Positions 12,124 through 24,006 of a DNA stretch of 64,000 bases are shown piece after piece. Positions within the stretch are counted from its first letter, which is position 1. Each line of letters starts with the position of its first letter. Below the pieces are notes generated by a model. That model saw only the letters and a list, made by a program, of their open reading frames with translations. It did not search any database and was not told the origin of the DNA. The position numbers were made by a program, and so were the translations under genes. This stretch comes from Warburgia ugandensis (Eukaryota; Streptophyta; Magnoliopsida; Canellales; Canellaceae), in the NCBI GenBank assembly GCA_035236585.1, contig CP141130.1:78873944-78937943 (forward strand), in the 5' to 3' direction.

Positions 12124-12708
12124 CTATGTAAATAACTCTGGATGGTTCCTTCACATCTCCTCTTCTATTTCCTAGGTAGTCTCCTATAATGAATGATGTT
12201 GCCAAAGGACTTTGACTAATGTAATAATTTTATTCCTTAACACCTTAACTTTCGTATCCAGTATGCGCATCGGTCTCTCCTCAAACGTCATATCAGGCTG
12301 TAGCTTTCCTGGGATCTAGTCCAAAACGTGTGTGGGATCTGGCACGTATTTTCTCAGCATGGACACATGGAAGACGTCATGTACATTTGTCAATTGTGGT
12401 GGTAAGGCTAGTTGGTATGCCATTGACCCAACTCTTCGTAAGATCTCAAAAGGTCCAATCTACCTGGGACTAAGCTTCCCTTTATTTCCAAACCTCAACA
12501 CTCTTTTCATGGGAGAGATCTTCATGAATACATGCTCACCTTCAACGAACTCCAAGTCTTTTCGCCTCTTATCTACATAACTTTTCTGTCGACTGTGAGC
12601 TGTCAATAATCTCTTTCGAATGAGTCGGACTTTCTCTACACACTCTTCCACTAACTCAGGCCTCACCACGTGTCTTTCTCCTATATCACTCCAACATAAG
12701 GGTGACTG
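12124..12708 (-). pseudogene. Element A pol, 3' part (integrase C-terminal region and chromodomain-like tail)
   Basis: Fossil coding region read leftwards from the insertion at 12709. It covers the end of the integrase and the C-terminal tail that in this clade carries the chromodomain-like segment; the parallel stretches are 49803-50339 in F and 16900-17480 in D. It continues, beyond the inserted TRIM/E block, at 32735. Broken. Bases 12704-12708 (gtgac) are the left copy of the duplication made by that insertion. Confidence 0.8.
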
Positions 12709-13303
12709 TAACACCCTAGGGTTCCAACAATCACAATATTGTCCGCTTTGGGGTGCCCATACACCCCTCACGGTTTTATTCTTCTCAAGTTTCCTAGGAA
12801 AAACGCGTTGTGACCATTAGAGTTCCCCAAACTCTTATAAACAGCCCAGTTTCCTCTCCCCAGGCAATGTGGGACTAACTCTCTATCCCTCACCCTAGCC
12901 TAGAAGCTTGCCAGCCTTCTCTTGGCTCACCCTCATTAGCCCAAGGCTTCACATCTTCCCCCCTTAGGGAACACGCGTCCCCCCATGATAGCCACGACCA
13001 AGCGCCCGCGTGTTGCTATCCACCACACCACGAGGGGAACTAGCTCTGATACTATTTGTAAAACCCTGGGGTTCCAATAATCACAATATTGTCTGCTTTG
13101 GGGCGCCAATACACCCCTCATGGTTTTATTCTTCCTAGGTTTCCTAAGGAAAACGCATTGTGACCATTAGAGTTCCCCAAACTCTTATAAAAAGCCTAGT
13201 TTTCTCTCCCCAGGCAATGTGGGACTAACTCTCTGTCCCTCACCCCAACCTAGAAGCCTACCAGCCTTCTCTTGGCCCGCCCTCATCGGCCCAGGGCTTC
13301 ACA
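12709..13303 (-). mobile_element. TRIM-1: terminal-repeat retrotransposon in miniature
   Basis: Two direct repeats of about 246 bp (12709-12953 and 13057-13303) enclose only 103 bp. Read on the minus strand the LTR runs TGTGAAGCC to a TTACA-type end, followed by a primer-binding site TAGTATCAGAGC (13043-13054) and, at the other end of the interior, a polypurine tract AAGGGGGGAAGA (12954-12965). There is no coding capacity, so it would have moved with enzymes of another element. The LTR has the phrase TTAGTCCCACAT common in plant TRIM/SMART LTRs. I looked for a 5S rRNA-like block, as in Cassandra, and saw none. The two LTRs are roughly 90 per cent alike. Confidence 0.85.
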
Positions 13304-13310
13304 TGCACGA

Positions 13311-13439
13311 TGTAACATTTACTAATTTAAATATTAGGAAAATTTGATTTTTGAAATAATGATAATAATAATAAATAATATAATACATATATAAGGTAAG
13401 GAAGAGAGAGAGTGCTCAAAACGCACTCTCCTCCCTCTT

Positions 13440-13504
<65 letters not shown>

Positions 13505-15056
13505 GTGAACAGTCACGCAACCTGGCGATGGATTCCACCACCCTTTGAACAGTCGGGAACGAGGTAGGATTACTCCACCCTTCTTTTTGCATTAAATTTT
13601 AAGGCTTATTAACTTGTAAATGACGAAAAATGGCGTGAACATGTAGTTTCTATATAATAAAAAAAAATTGTGATTTACTATTTTTCACAAAAAAAAAATT
13701 TGATGAGACGGTGTCAGATTAAGATCTGGACCATTCATATTGAGCATGATGATGTGAGGAAAGGACCCATGAAGTATCATGGGGATCAGACAGCTAGAGA
13801 CGCCGAAAAACCCCAAAAATAGTAGGCAAGGGTTTTTAGAAACGAAGCAAAAATCATGGAAAAATGAATGAATTTGTGAAAATAAAGGGTGGAAATGGAA
13901 TGTACATGAAAAACTGGACACAGAGATGTATAAATTGCAAAAAATGGAGCACCTGGGGTCGCCGGCGATGGCGAACCAGTCCGGTAGTCGTTCTAGGCAA
14001 CGACGACCTGCACCGGGAAGAAAACAAGCGAACGAGGGAGAGCCATGCGGCGCGACGAGCGCACGCCACGCGGTGCTACAAGAACTTGCCACGCGCGCGG
14101 CGCTCTGAACACGCGCCACGCGTTTTTTCTGTCCCCCACGCACGAGCCAACGCGCTCCGATTCCAAATGCGCATGCGTATCCACAGACGCGGGCCCCACG
14201 TGCGTGCAGACGGCCGCACCGCATGTGCGACGAGGCCCATTTTCTAGATTTTTGGTATTTTGACCCCTTGTGCATAAAAAACTTGATTTCAGGAGTTACA
14301 GAGGTCCAAATCACTATCTGAAGGAGGCGTCGTGATCGCCTCAACAAAGCAGACCTAGATTTAAGATGAAAACCTAGTTTGGAGTAGCCTTTTAATAGCC
14401 AAACTATTAAACACTATTAAATGACTTAAATTAAGCTGATTAATGGATGATCAAGCTTTAGATGTTGGTAACTGTGGTTTACTAAATGAAGTAGAAAATA
14501 TAGGGATCATGGAGAAAATGAGAGGCCTAACAATGAATAATGATTTATGGCGTGACAGGCACATCAGGGCATACACCTTGATATCGCTTACACGTTTGTT
14601 TGGGATAGTGGGATACCGAGGTAGGTGATTTCATTCATAATTTTTTCATGATGCTCAAATGATGATTTGGTGATTTGAGTTTTTGAGGCATGTGATTTAT
14701 GCCTTACCATATGCATGAGATTGATTTCATCATGTAGTTTCTCATGTGCATGCTACCTTTCGGGTGGTTCTTGCATGCACTATTTCTTATATATTTTCGT
14801 GATATTCACTTGCTTATTGGCAATTTGACATGTGGGAGTTGCTTTGTCTTGGTGTTTGAGACTATTGATCCTATGGTAGGATGCAATTCTTCACCCCGTG
14901 AGTGCCTGAGTGCCCGTGAGGGTAAAAGGGTGAAAGTGGGCATGCAACGCAACTTTTCGTGAGTGCCGTGAGGGAGAAAGGGTGAAAGTGAAAGTGGTAC
15001 GCGTCGTTTCCATGAGTGCCTGAGTGCCCGTGAGGGTGCAAGGGTGAAAGCGGCTA
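13311..15056 (+). mobile_element. Element E, 5' LTR, first part
   Basis: The first 1.75 kb of the 5' LTR, up to the point where D is inserted. It contains a (CT)n tract, a CpG-rich block (about 13960-14230) and, at 14880-15050, a minisatellite of 'gagtgcctgagtgcccgtgagggt'-like units interspersed with 'gggtgaaag'. The rest of this LTR is 24007-24868. Bases 15052-15056 (ggcta) are one copy of D's target duplication. Confidence 0.88.
13443..13502. repeat. (CT)n microsatellite, about 60 bp
   Basis: An almost pure CT run inside E's 5' LTR. The matching place in the 3' LTR (about 29560-29573) has only about seven units, so it expanded after insertion. Confidence 0.95.
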
Positions 15057-16847
15057 TGTGAAACCCCGGGTTTTAACAAACTGTTTCCCATATTTATACA
15101 AAAATAATAATAGTTTATTGATAGAAAATAGAGGGATCCCAGAACTTAAAACTCATAATTTAAAACTTATCGCAGTGTCAAGAAAAATACCATTTAAGAA
15201 AACCCACAAGGTTATTTCACCTCAAAACTATACTGAAGAATAGAACCAAAAGTAAACATTTTGAGCATGTACACTCACAGCAATGTGGGGTCAGTTCTCT
15301 GTACCATCCGCTTTCACCCTTGCACCCTCACAGCACTCAGGCACTCATGGGAACGACGAGCACCACTTTTGCTTTCACCCTTTCACCCTCACGAGGTGAA
15401 AAATCGCATCCTACCACATGATCAATAGTCTCAAATATCAAGTCAGAGAGACTCCCACATGTCAAGAAGACCAAAAAGCAAGTGAATATCATGAAAGATA
15501 TTGAGAACAGTGCATGCAATAACCACCAGAAAGATAGCACGCACATGAGAAGCTACACGCTGAAATCAATCTCATGCATATAGTCAGGCATAAATCACAT
15601 GCCTCAAAAACTCAAATCACCAAATCACCATTTGAGAATCATGAAAAATTTGTGAATGAAATCACCTACCTTGGTATCGCACTATCCCAACAAACGTGTA
15701 AACGATATCAAGATGTATGCCCTGATGTACCTGTCATGCCATAAATCATGTCATGGTTAATGCATATAACCAAAATCTAAAGCCTAATCATCTATTGATC
15801 AGCTTGATCTGAATCATCTAATAGCATTTAGTAGTTTTGCTATTAAAAAGTTACTATAAACTAGATTTTCGTCTTAAATCCAAGTCCGCCTTGTTGAGAT
15901 GATCACAACGCCTCTTTCGGATCGTGATTTGGACCTCTGTAGCTCCTAAAATCACGTTTTAAAGGAATAAAGGGTCAAAACCCTCAAAACCAAGAAAACG
16001 AGCCCGCCATATGGCACGTGTTGTCTGCACGCACGTGGCGGGCGCGTCAAGAACCCGTGCGAGTGGTGCGTGCGTCTATGGACGCTCTTTGCTCATGGCG
16101 CACATTCGAAGTGCTGCGCGTTCTAGCAGCACCGCGTGGTGCGCGCTTGTTGCGCAGTGTGCCACTCCCTCGTCCCTGCAATTCCTTCTCGTTCCGGTCG
16201 CCGTTGCCGGAGACGAAGACCGGACTAGTTCGCAGTCGTCGGCAACCCCAGGTGCTCCGTTTTTTGTGATTTTGCACCTCTAAGTCCAGTTTTTCACTTA
16301 CATTCCATTTTCACCCTCCATTTTCACAAATTCCTCCTAAATCTATAATTTTTTCACGATTTTTGTCTCATTTTCAAAAACTCCCACAATACAGTTTTTT
16401 GGGCTTTTCGGCGTTGCTAGCCATCCGATCGTCACAAATTTTCATGGGTCCTTTCCTCTCCTCATCATACTCAATATTAACAGTCCAGATCTTAATCTGA
16501 CACCATCTCATCAAATTTTTTAGTGAAAAACAGTAAAGCATGAATTTTTACAAAAACTATATGTTCAAGCTGTTTTTTCGCCGTTTACAAGTGAATAAAC
16601 CTTAAAATTTAACGCAAAGAGAAGGGTGGTGGAGTGATCCTACCTCATTCCCAGCTGTTCAAGGGTGGAGAAATCCTTCGCCATGGTGCGTGACTGTCCA
16701 CGTGGAACAGAGAGAATTGAGAGGGAGGAGAGTGCGTTTTGAGCACTCTCTCTTCCTTACCTTAATATATGTTTATTTTATTTTTATTTTTATTATCTTT
16801 ATTTTGAAAATCAATTTTTCCTAATCTTTAAATTAGTAAATTTTACA
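15057..16847 (-). mobile_element. Element D, 3' LTR
   Basis: Shorter of D's two LTRs. It has the same order of landmarks as the 5' copy: the 'cactcaggcactca' minisatellite (about 15300-15410), a CpG-rich block (about 16010-16220), the TTCACAAATTCCTCC stretch and an ATTAGTAAATTTTACA end. Confidence 0.9.
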
Positions 16848-16899
16848 TCCTAACCACCTTATAGAAAATTTGGTCCTCGAAATTTAAAATATGCATACC

Positions 16900-19800
16900 T
16901 CACGAGAAGAGCTTTGGGTGGGTACGCCTCATCTCATCCTCCAATTCCCAAGTAGCCTCCTGTGCCAAGTGATGCTGCCAGAGGACTTTGACCAGGGGAA
17001 TGGTCTTAGTCCTCAACTCCTGGATCTTGCTATCCAAGATCTGTGTGGGGCGCTCCTCGAATGTCAAGTCAGGCCGTACCTCCGATGGTATCTGCTCTAG
17101 CACGTGGCATGGGTCCGGTATGTACTTCCTCAGCATAGAGATATAAAAAAATGTCATGTACTCCAGCTAGCTGTGGGGGTAGGGCTAACTAGTATGCGAC
17201 TGGTCCAACTCTGTGCAAGATCTCAAAAGGACCAATGTATCTAGGACTGAGTTTCCCCTTTATGCCAAATCTCATCACACCCTTTATAAGGGAAACTCTA
17301 AAAATACATGCTCTCCGTCCTCGAACTCCAAGTCCTTTCGTCTCCTATCCACATAGCTCTTCTAGCGGCTTTGAGCTGTAAGCAATCGCCTACGAATGAG
17401 TTGGACTTTCTCTGTACATTGCTCAATCAACTCTGACCTCACAATCTGTCTCTCTCCTACGTCACTCCAACACAAAGGAGACCGACATGGTCTGCCATAC
17501 AGTGCCTCATAAGGCGCCATGCCAATGCTGGCATGATAGCTATTATTATACGCAAACTCCACGAGTGGTAAATGCTCATCCCAACTACCTCTCCAATCCA
17601 TGACACAAGCCCTCAACATATCCTCCATGGTCTGGATGGTCCTCTCAGTCTGGGGGTGGAAAGCCATACTCAATCGCAACCTCGACCCTAGAGCCTCCTG
17701 TACACTCTGCCAGTACTTTGAGGTAAACTATGTCTCTTGATCTGAGATAATCGTCAATGGTACTCCATGAAGGCTCATGATCTCCCTGACATACAGCTTC
17801 GCCAAGTTGTCCACGGTCTGAGTCTATCTAATAGGGAGGAAATGGGCTGACTTTGTCAATCTGTCAACTATGACCCATATCATGTCATGCCTACTGGTCG
17901 TCCTTGGCAAGCCAACTATAAAATCCATAGTGAGGTGGTCCCACTTCCACTCTGGAAGATCTAAAGTCTGCAATAACCCAGCTGGTCGCTGATGCTCCGA
18001 CTTGACCTGCTGACAGGTCAAGCATCGTGCTATGCACTCACCAATATCCCTCTTCATTCCACTCCACCAAAAGTGCCGTCACATCTTCGTACCTCCGAGA
18101 TGAATAGAATATGGGGACTGGTGTGCCTCTTGTAGCAAGTCATGTCTCAACTTATCATTTGTAGGTACTACCAATCTGCCCCTATACCTGACACCTCCAT
18201 CGAGCCCTCTAGAAAAGTTGGCCTTCTTGGCCATGTTCTGCGTCTCAACATCGCTCACTTGTGCCTGAAGGATCCTATCAAGAAACTTGGATCTAGTCGA
18301 GAGGTTAGCAAGCATCACTCTCGACTTCCTACTCAGGGCATCAACTACAACGTTAGCTTTCCCCGGGTGGTACTATATCATAAAGTCAAAGTCCTTGAGG
18401 TATTCCATCCATCTCCTCTGCCTCATGTTCAGATCGCTCTGAGTGAAGAAATACTTTAGGCTCTTGTGGTCAGTGTATATCTCAAAATTCTTTCCATATA
18501 AATAGTGTCTCCAGGACTTCAACGCAAACACCACTGCGACCAACTCAAGATCATGTGTCGAATAATTCACCTCGTGCATCTTCAACTGTCTCAACCAATA
18601 AGCGATGACCTTCCCATGCTGCATCAGCACCGCTCCTAGACCTCTGCCTGATGCATCATAAAACACTACGTAACCACCTAATCTTGAAGGTAGGGTAAGT
18701 ACTGGTGCAGAAGTCAACCTCCGCTTGAGCTCCTCAAAGCTCTCCTCACAAGCATCAGTCCAAACAAACCTGGTGTCCTTCCTAGTCAAAGTGGTCATGG
18801 GCAAGGCAATCTTCGAGAACCCCTCAATGAATCGTCAATGGTAACCAGCTAAACTGAGGAAACTATGAACCTCTGTCACCGTCGTAGGCCTCTCCCAACG
18901 CAAAACTCCCTCCACCTTAATTAGATTTATGGTCACACCATCCTTGGACACCACGTGCCCCAAAAACTGCACGTCCTAACCAAAATTCACACTTACTGAA
19001 CTTTGCATACAAGCGATGACAGCGAAGTGTGTCCAACACAATGCGAAGATACTCCATGTGGGCCCTATGGTTAGGAGTATAGATCAGAATATCATCCACA
19101 AAGACAATCGCAAACTTATCCAAATAAGCTCGGAATACCCTGTTCATCAAATCCATGAACATTGCAGGTGCATTCGTTAGCCCAAAGGGCATTACCAAAA
19201 ACTCATAATGGCCATACCGACTCCTGAATGCAGTCTTAGGGATATCCTCCTCTCTAATCCTCAACTGGTGATAGCCTGAGCGCAGGTCGATCTTAGAGAA
19301 CACCTGTGCCGACTGCAACTGATCAAACAAGTCGTCAATACATGGTAGAGGGTACCGATTCTTCACGGTAACACTGTTCAGTAACCGGTAGTCTATGCAC
19401 AACCTCAATGACCCATCCTTCTTCTTAACGAAGAGGACTGGTGCTCTCCAAGGAGACCCACTCGGCCTAATAAAACCCTTATCCAAAAGTTCATGCAACT
19501 GCACTTGGAGCTCTCTCAACTCTGCAGGGGCCATCCTATAAAGCGCCTTAGATATAGGCGGTGTACCCGGCACCAAGTCTATGGTAAAATCATTCTCCCT
19601 AGGTGGAGGTAGTCCTGGTAGCTCGCCTGGGAATACATCAACAAAATCTCATACTACGTCAATCTCCTCAATCCGTGGCTGCTCCCTGTCAGTCATCATG
19701 ACGCAAGCCAAAAAAACTCAACAACCTCAAGCATAACATCAAGCTGCTCTCATGGAGGAAATCATACAAAGGCCACTATCACTCCTCCTACCCTAAACTA

Positions 19801-21412
19801 CAACCACTGGTCGACCCGGTACACTACACATAATCTGCTTCTTGTGGCAGTCTATAGTAACCCAAAACATCGCTAGCCAATTCATCCCCAAGATGACATC
19901 AAAATCCATCATGTCTAATAAAATGAGGTCGGCATCCATCCTCATACCTGATATCTCCACTGATACCCTCTCAAGGTACTCAGTAGCCTCAACTGTCTCT
20001 CTTGATGGCATCGACACATCTAACCCAAATGCTAGCTTCCTTGTAGGCAAGTCAAGGCATGATGCAAATGTACATGCAATAAATGAGTGGGTAGACCCCG
20101 AATCAAAAAGAACTCTGGCATGTCTATCAGCTACAAGAAAAGTACCTTCCACCACCTGGTTTGAGGCCTATGCCTGCCCTGAGGTGATGGCAAAGACGCA
20201 GCCCTAACAGCGTGGTACTGCCTCCGCGGTGGCATCAATCCTCTGTGGTCTGTCTCCCAAACCTCTTAGGCACTATCTCATCATGTGCCCCGTCTCGCCA
20301 CAACCATAGCACCTAAATGGCTTGCTTAGCTGAAAAGTCTGCTGTCGTTGCTGCTGCTGATATTGATGGGGCTGCTGTGGGCCTTGATGATGACGGCCCT
20401 GTCTTGGGCACCATTGCCCCACGTGTCGGTCCTTACAACGAGGGCACACTCTCTGACCTTGATTCTCCTTTGTCTAGGAGGGTACTGTGAATCATGTCCC
20501 CCCTGAGACGGTGTAGATGTGAAGGGCCTCTTGCCCTTGAAGGGCTGACTCACCTCTCCTCTACTCTGTCTCGAATCCCTCTCAAGCATCGCAGCCCTAT
20601 TTGACGCCTGCGTCATAGTAGCCGGGTATGCTCTATCAGTACTTTGTGCCTCAACTGTGGCACCAACCCGTCGATGAATCTATCTGCTGCCTCCTGCTCT
20701 GAGGCAAAAGGGGTAGTTGCAAATCTGCGCAGTCTATTAAATTGGGTCAAATACTGCGAACCATAAGGCTCCCTTGTGTCAATGTGAAGAACTCCCTCTT
20801 CATGGCGTGCAGAGCATGAGGAGGGAAATATTGCGCGTCAAATACCCTCCGAAAATCCTGCTAGGAGAATGGCGCTGAAGATGGGGGACGTATCTGCTGC
20901 TGGGTCTTCCACCAAAACCCGGCTTCTCCGACCAATAAGTATGAAGCCAATCTAATATGATCCTCAGGTGCAATCTCCATCCCCGTAAAGGGCTTCTCTA
21001 CCTCAAACAACCATCTCTCTGCTACTGCTAGCTCTCCTTCCCCATGGAAGCTAGGAACCATCCTCCGAAACCTCTCGAGGTGCTTAGTTGGTGGAACACG
21101 CATGCTAGAGGATCCTCCCTCAACAACTACCTATGTGGGTGCCAACGGTGCTACATGGGATGACTGTGCTGCTGAGTCCTCTGGGACTGCTGCAGTCGCC
21201 GCCAGGTGGACAGGGTGTAAGGCCTGCACCTCCACACGAACCTCCGCCTGAACCTGCTTCGAAATATGCTCTGTAAGACGTGGTAAGAGGCTCTCAACTA
21301 CACAAGCCGCAATGTCTGCCTCCTGCCCCCCTTGCTCTGGTGTAGTGGCAGGAGTGACAGGGGTGGCAACTGGTGGAGCGAGGGTAGACCTGGTCCTTTG
21401 TCGAAAAGCCAT
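16900..21412 (-). pseudogene. Element D gag-pol remains
   Basis: Fossil coding region read leftwards from the gag start at 21412 (MAFRQRTRST). In order: gag capsid region (about 20330-21412); a CCHC zinc knuckle CYGCGETGH (about 20268-20310); an aspartic protease with FDSGSTHSFI (within 19793-20155); reverse transcriptase with FVDDILIY (within 18917-19576); RNase H with [11 protein letters not shown] and TDHKSLKYF (18373-18804); integrase zinc finger and catalytic core (about 17362-18318); and a chromodomain-like tail (16900-17157) ending about 50 bp before the polypurine tract. Broken in many places; no product is expected. Confidence 0.9.
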
Positions 21413-21527
21413 CTGTTAACAACACATAACCCATGGTATAAGCATTTCTCCTTTCTCAGTCTAAGCCAACAACTAATTGGCTATCATGCTAATTAAACCC
21501 TTAAAGTGGTCATGATGGAATACGCCT

Positions 21528-21543
21528 GAACTTTGATACCAAA
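21528..21543 (-). other. Element D primer-binding site
   Basis: On the minus strand TTGGTATCAAAGTTC lies one base inside the 5' LTR. It matches the 3' end of initiator tRNA-Met except that the usual TGGTATCAGAGC has A where most plant elements have G; E shares this variant. Confidence 0.8.
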
Positions 21544-21544
21544 C

Positions 21545-24006
21545 TGTGACACCCCGGGTTTTAACAAACTGTTTCCCATATTTATACGAAAATAATAATA
21601 GTTTATTGATAGAAAATAGATGGGATCCTAGAACTTAAAACTCATAATTTAAAACTTTTCGTAGCGTCAAGAAAAATACCATTTAAGAAAACTCCGAGGG
21701 TCATTTCACCTCAAAACCACATTGAAGAACAGAACCAAAAGTAAACATTTTGAGCATGCTCACAACTTAAAACCACAGTGAAATTTTTGCAACTGCAAAG
21801 ATACATAATAGTGAAAATTCCAAAGCTCCAGAGTCTGTCCAAGATCACCATGTCATCCATGTATAAACATATAACTACTATACAGTGATATGGGTCTAAT
21901 CTATCAATATATACAATGACTAAGCAAAATGCCAGAAGCCAATACCAGTCTAAAAAAAGTACACAACTCTATCTCTGTATCTGACAGTATCTGTCCTCAA
22001 GCCCCCGTCCAGCTCCAGTCTAGTCCACCTTCTTCCTTTTCTAACTGTCGCGCTCTGATTCGCATTGCAAAACAAAGCAATGCCTCAGCAAGCCATGCTT
22101 GTGCAAGTGATATACATTCAAAGTAACTCAATAAAAACAAAGCACATGGCGCAAGGCATAAAGATCATGAAATGATCAAACATAATATAAAGCCTTAAAT
22201 CACACGATGAAGGACCTACCAAGTCCATGCAATAAATAAGACATCATCAACTATGATATCAGGACATGCACAATCTGAGAAAATCTAGAAACACATGAAT
22301 GCATGTCCAAAGTGTCAAACATCATACACAATTAAGCCTTATGAGTGTCTCAAGTACACTCACGGCAATGTCGGGTCAGCTCTCTGTACCATCCGCTTTC
22401 ACCCTTTCACCCTTGCACCCTCACAGCACTCAGGCACTCACGGGAACGATGAGCACCACTTTTGCTTTCACCCTTTTGCCCTCATGGCACTCAGGCACTC
22501 ATGAAAAGTTGCGTTGCACACCCGCTTTCACCCTTTCACCCTCACAGGCACTCGGCACTCAGGGGTGAAAAATCGCATCCTACCACATGATCAATAGTCT
22601 CAAATATCAAGTCAGAGAGACTCCCACATGTCAAGAAGACCAAAAAGCAAGTGAATATCACGAAAGATATCGAGAACAGTGCATGCAATAACCATCAGAA
22701 AGATAGCACGCACATGAGAAGCTACATGCTGAAATCAATCTCATGCATATGGTAAGGCATAAATCACATGCCTCAAAAACTCAAATCACCATTTGAGAAT
22801 CATGGAAAAATTGTGAATGAAATTACCTACCTTGGTATCGCACTATCCCAACAAACGTGTAAACGATATCAAGATGTATGCCCTGATGTACCTGTCATGC
22901 CATAAATCATGCCATGGTTAATGCATATAACCAAAATCTAAAGCCTAATCATCTATTGATCAGCTTGATCTGAATCATCTAATAGCATTTAGTAGTTTTA
23001 CTTTAAAAAGTTACTCCAAACTAGATTTTCATCTTAAATCAAGGTCCGCCTTGTTGAGACGATCACAGCGCTTCTTTCGGATCGTGATTTGGACCTCTGT
23101 AGCTCCTAAAATTATGTTTTAAAGGAATAAAGGGTTAAAACCCTCAAAACTAAGAAAACGGGCCCGCCATACGGCGCGTGCCATCCGCACACAAGTAGCG
23201 GGGCCGTCAATGAACACGCTGTGCGTCAGGGACTCGTGCAGTGGCGCACACGTCTATGGATGCGCTTTGCGTGGGGTTGAAACAGCGCGCGTTCGCAGTG
23301 TCGCGTGTGGCTCACATTCGCAGTGCTGCGCGTGGCGCGCGCTCGTTGCACCGCGTGGCACTCCCTCGTCCCTGCATTTCCTTCTCGTTTCGGTCACCGG
23401 CAACCATAGTTGCCCTATTTTATTATTATTTTTATACCTCTGTGTCTAGTTTTTCACGTACATTCCATTTCCACCCTCTATTTTCACAAATTCCTCCTAA
23501 ATCTATTATTTTTTCATGATTTTTGTCTCGTTTTTAAAAACTCCCATATTACGATTTTTTGGGTTTTCAGCGTCCCTAATCGTCCGATCATCACGAAATT
23601 TCATGGGTCCTTTCCTCTCCTCATCATACTCAATATGAACGGTCCAGATCTTAATCTGACACTGTCTCATCAGATTTTTTAGTGAATAACAGTAAAGCAT
23701 GAATTTTTACAAAAACTATATGTTCACGTCGTTCTTTCACCGTTTACAAGTGAATAAACCTTAAAATTTAATGCAAAGAGAAGGGTGGAGTGATCCTACC
23801 TCATTTTCGGCTGTTCAAGGGTGGAGAAATCCTTTGCCACAGTGCATGACTGTCCACGTGAAACAGAGAGAATTGAGAGGGAGGAGAGTGCGTTTTAAGC
23901 ACTCTCTCTCTTCCTTACCTTAATATATGTTTATTTTATTTTTTATTATTATTATCTTTATTTTGAAAATCAATTTTTCCTAATCTTTAAATTAGTAAAT
24001 GTTACA
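21545..24006 (-). mobile_element. Element D, 5' LTR
   Basis: A 2.46-kb LTR, TGTGACACCCC to GTTACA on the plus strand. It includes the conserved stem-loop (22062-22086), the minisatellite at about 22380-22580 and a CpG-rich block at about 23160-23400. It matches E's LTR read in the opposite direction along its whole length. Confidence 0.92.

Larger units (their letters stand above)
15057..24006 (-). mobile_element. Element D: Ty3/gypsy Tekay-like fossil nested in E's 5' LTR
   Basis: It is on the minus strand, with LTRs reading TGTGA(C/A)ACCCC to TTACA on the plus strand, flanked by ggcta (15052-15056) and ggctg (24007-24011). Polypurine tract TCCTAACCACCTT (16848-16860 on the plus strand) and a tRNA-Met-type primer site (21528-21543) fit. 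Total about 8.95 kb. The two LTRs are unequal in length (1.79 and 2.46 kb) and differ by roughly 6 per cent where sampled. The coding region is broken, of the order of ten breaks. Same subfamily as its host E. Confidence 0.92.

Noticed and set aside
12709-13303. TRIM-1 as a Cassandra element with 5S rRNA-derived LTRs
   Set aside because: I looked for the 5S internal promoter region in both orientations of the LTR and found no match; it is a TRIM of another kind.
13685-14347. A 220-codon open frame on the minus strand (and similar frames at 29988-30407 and 16011-16283)
   Set aside because: They run over the CpG-rich block of D/E-type LTRs, against or across the element, share no domain with any family I know, and open length is explained by low stop density in GC-rich DNA.
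14880-15056. Regularly spaced short repeats that might suggest a CRISPR array
   Set aside because: They are minisatellite units inside a plant retrotransposon LTR, recur at the same place in the other LTRs, lack unique spacers of constant length, and the window is plant nuclear DNA.
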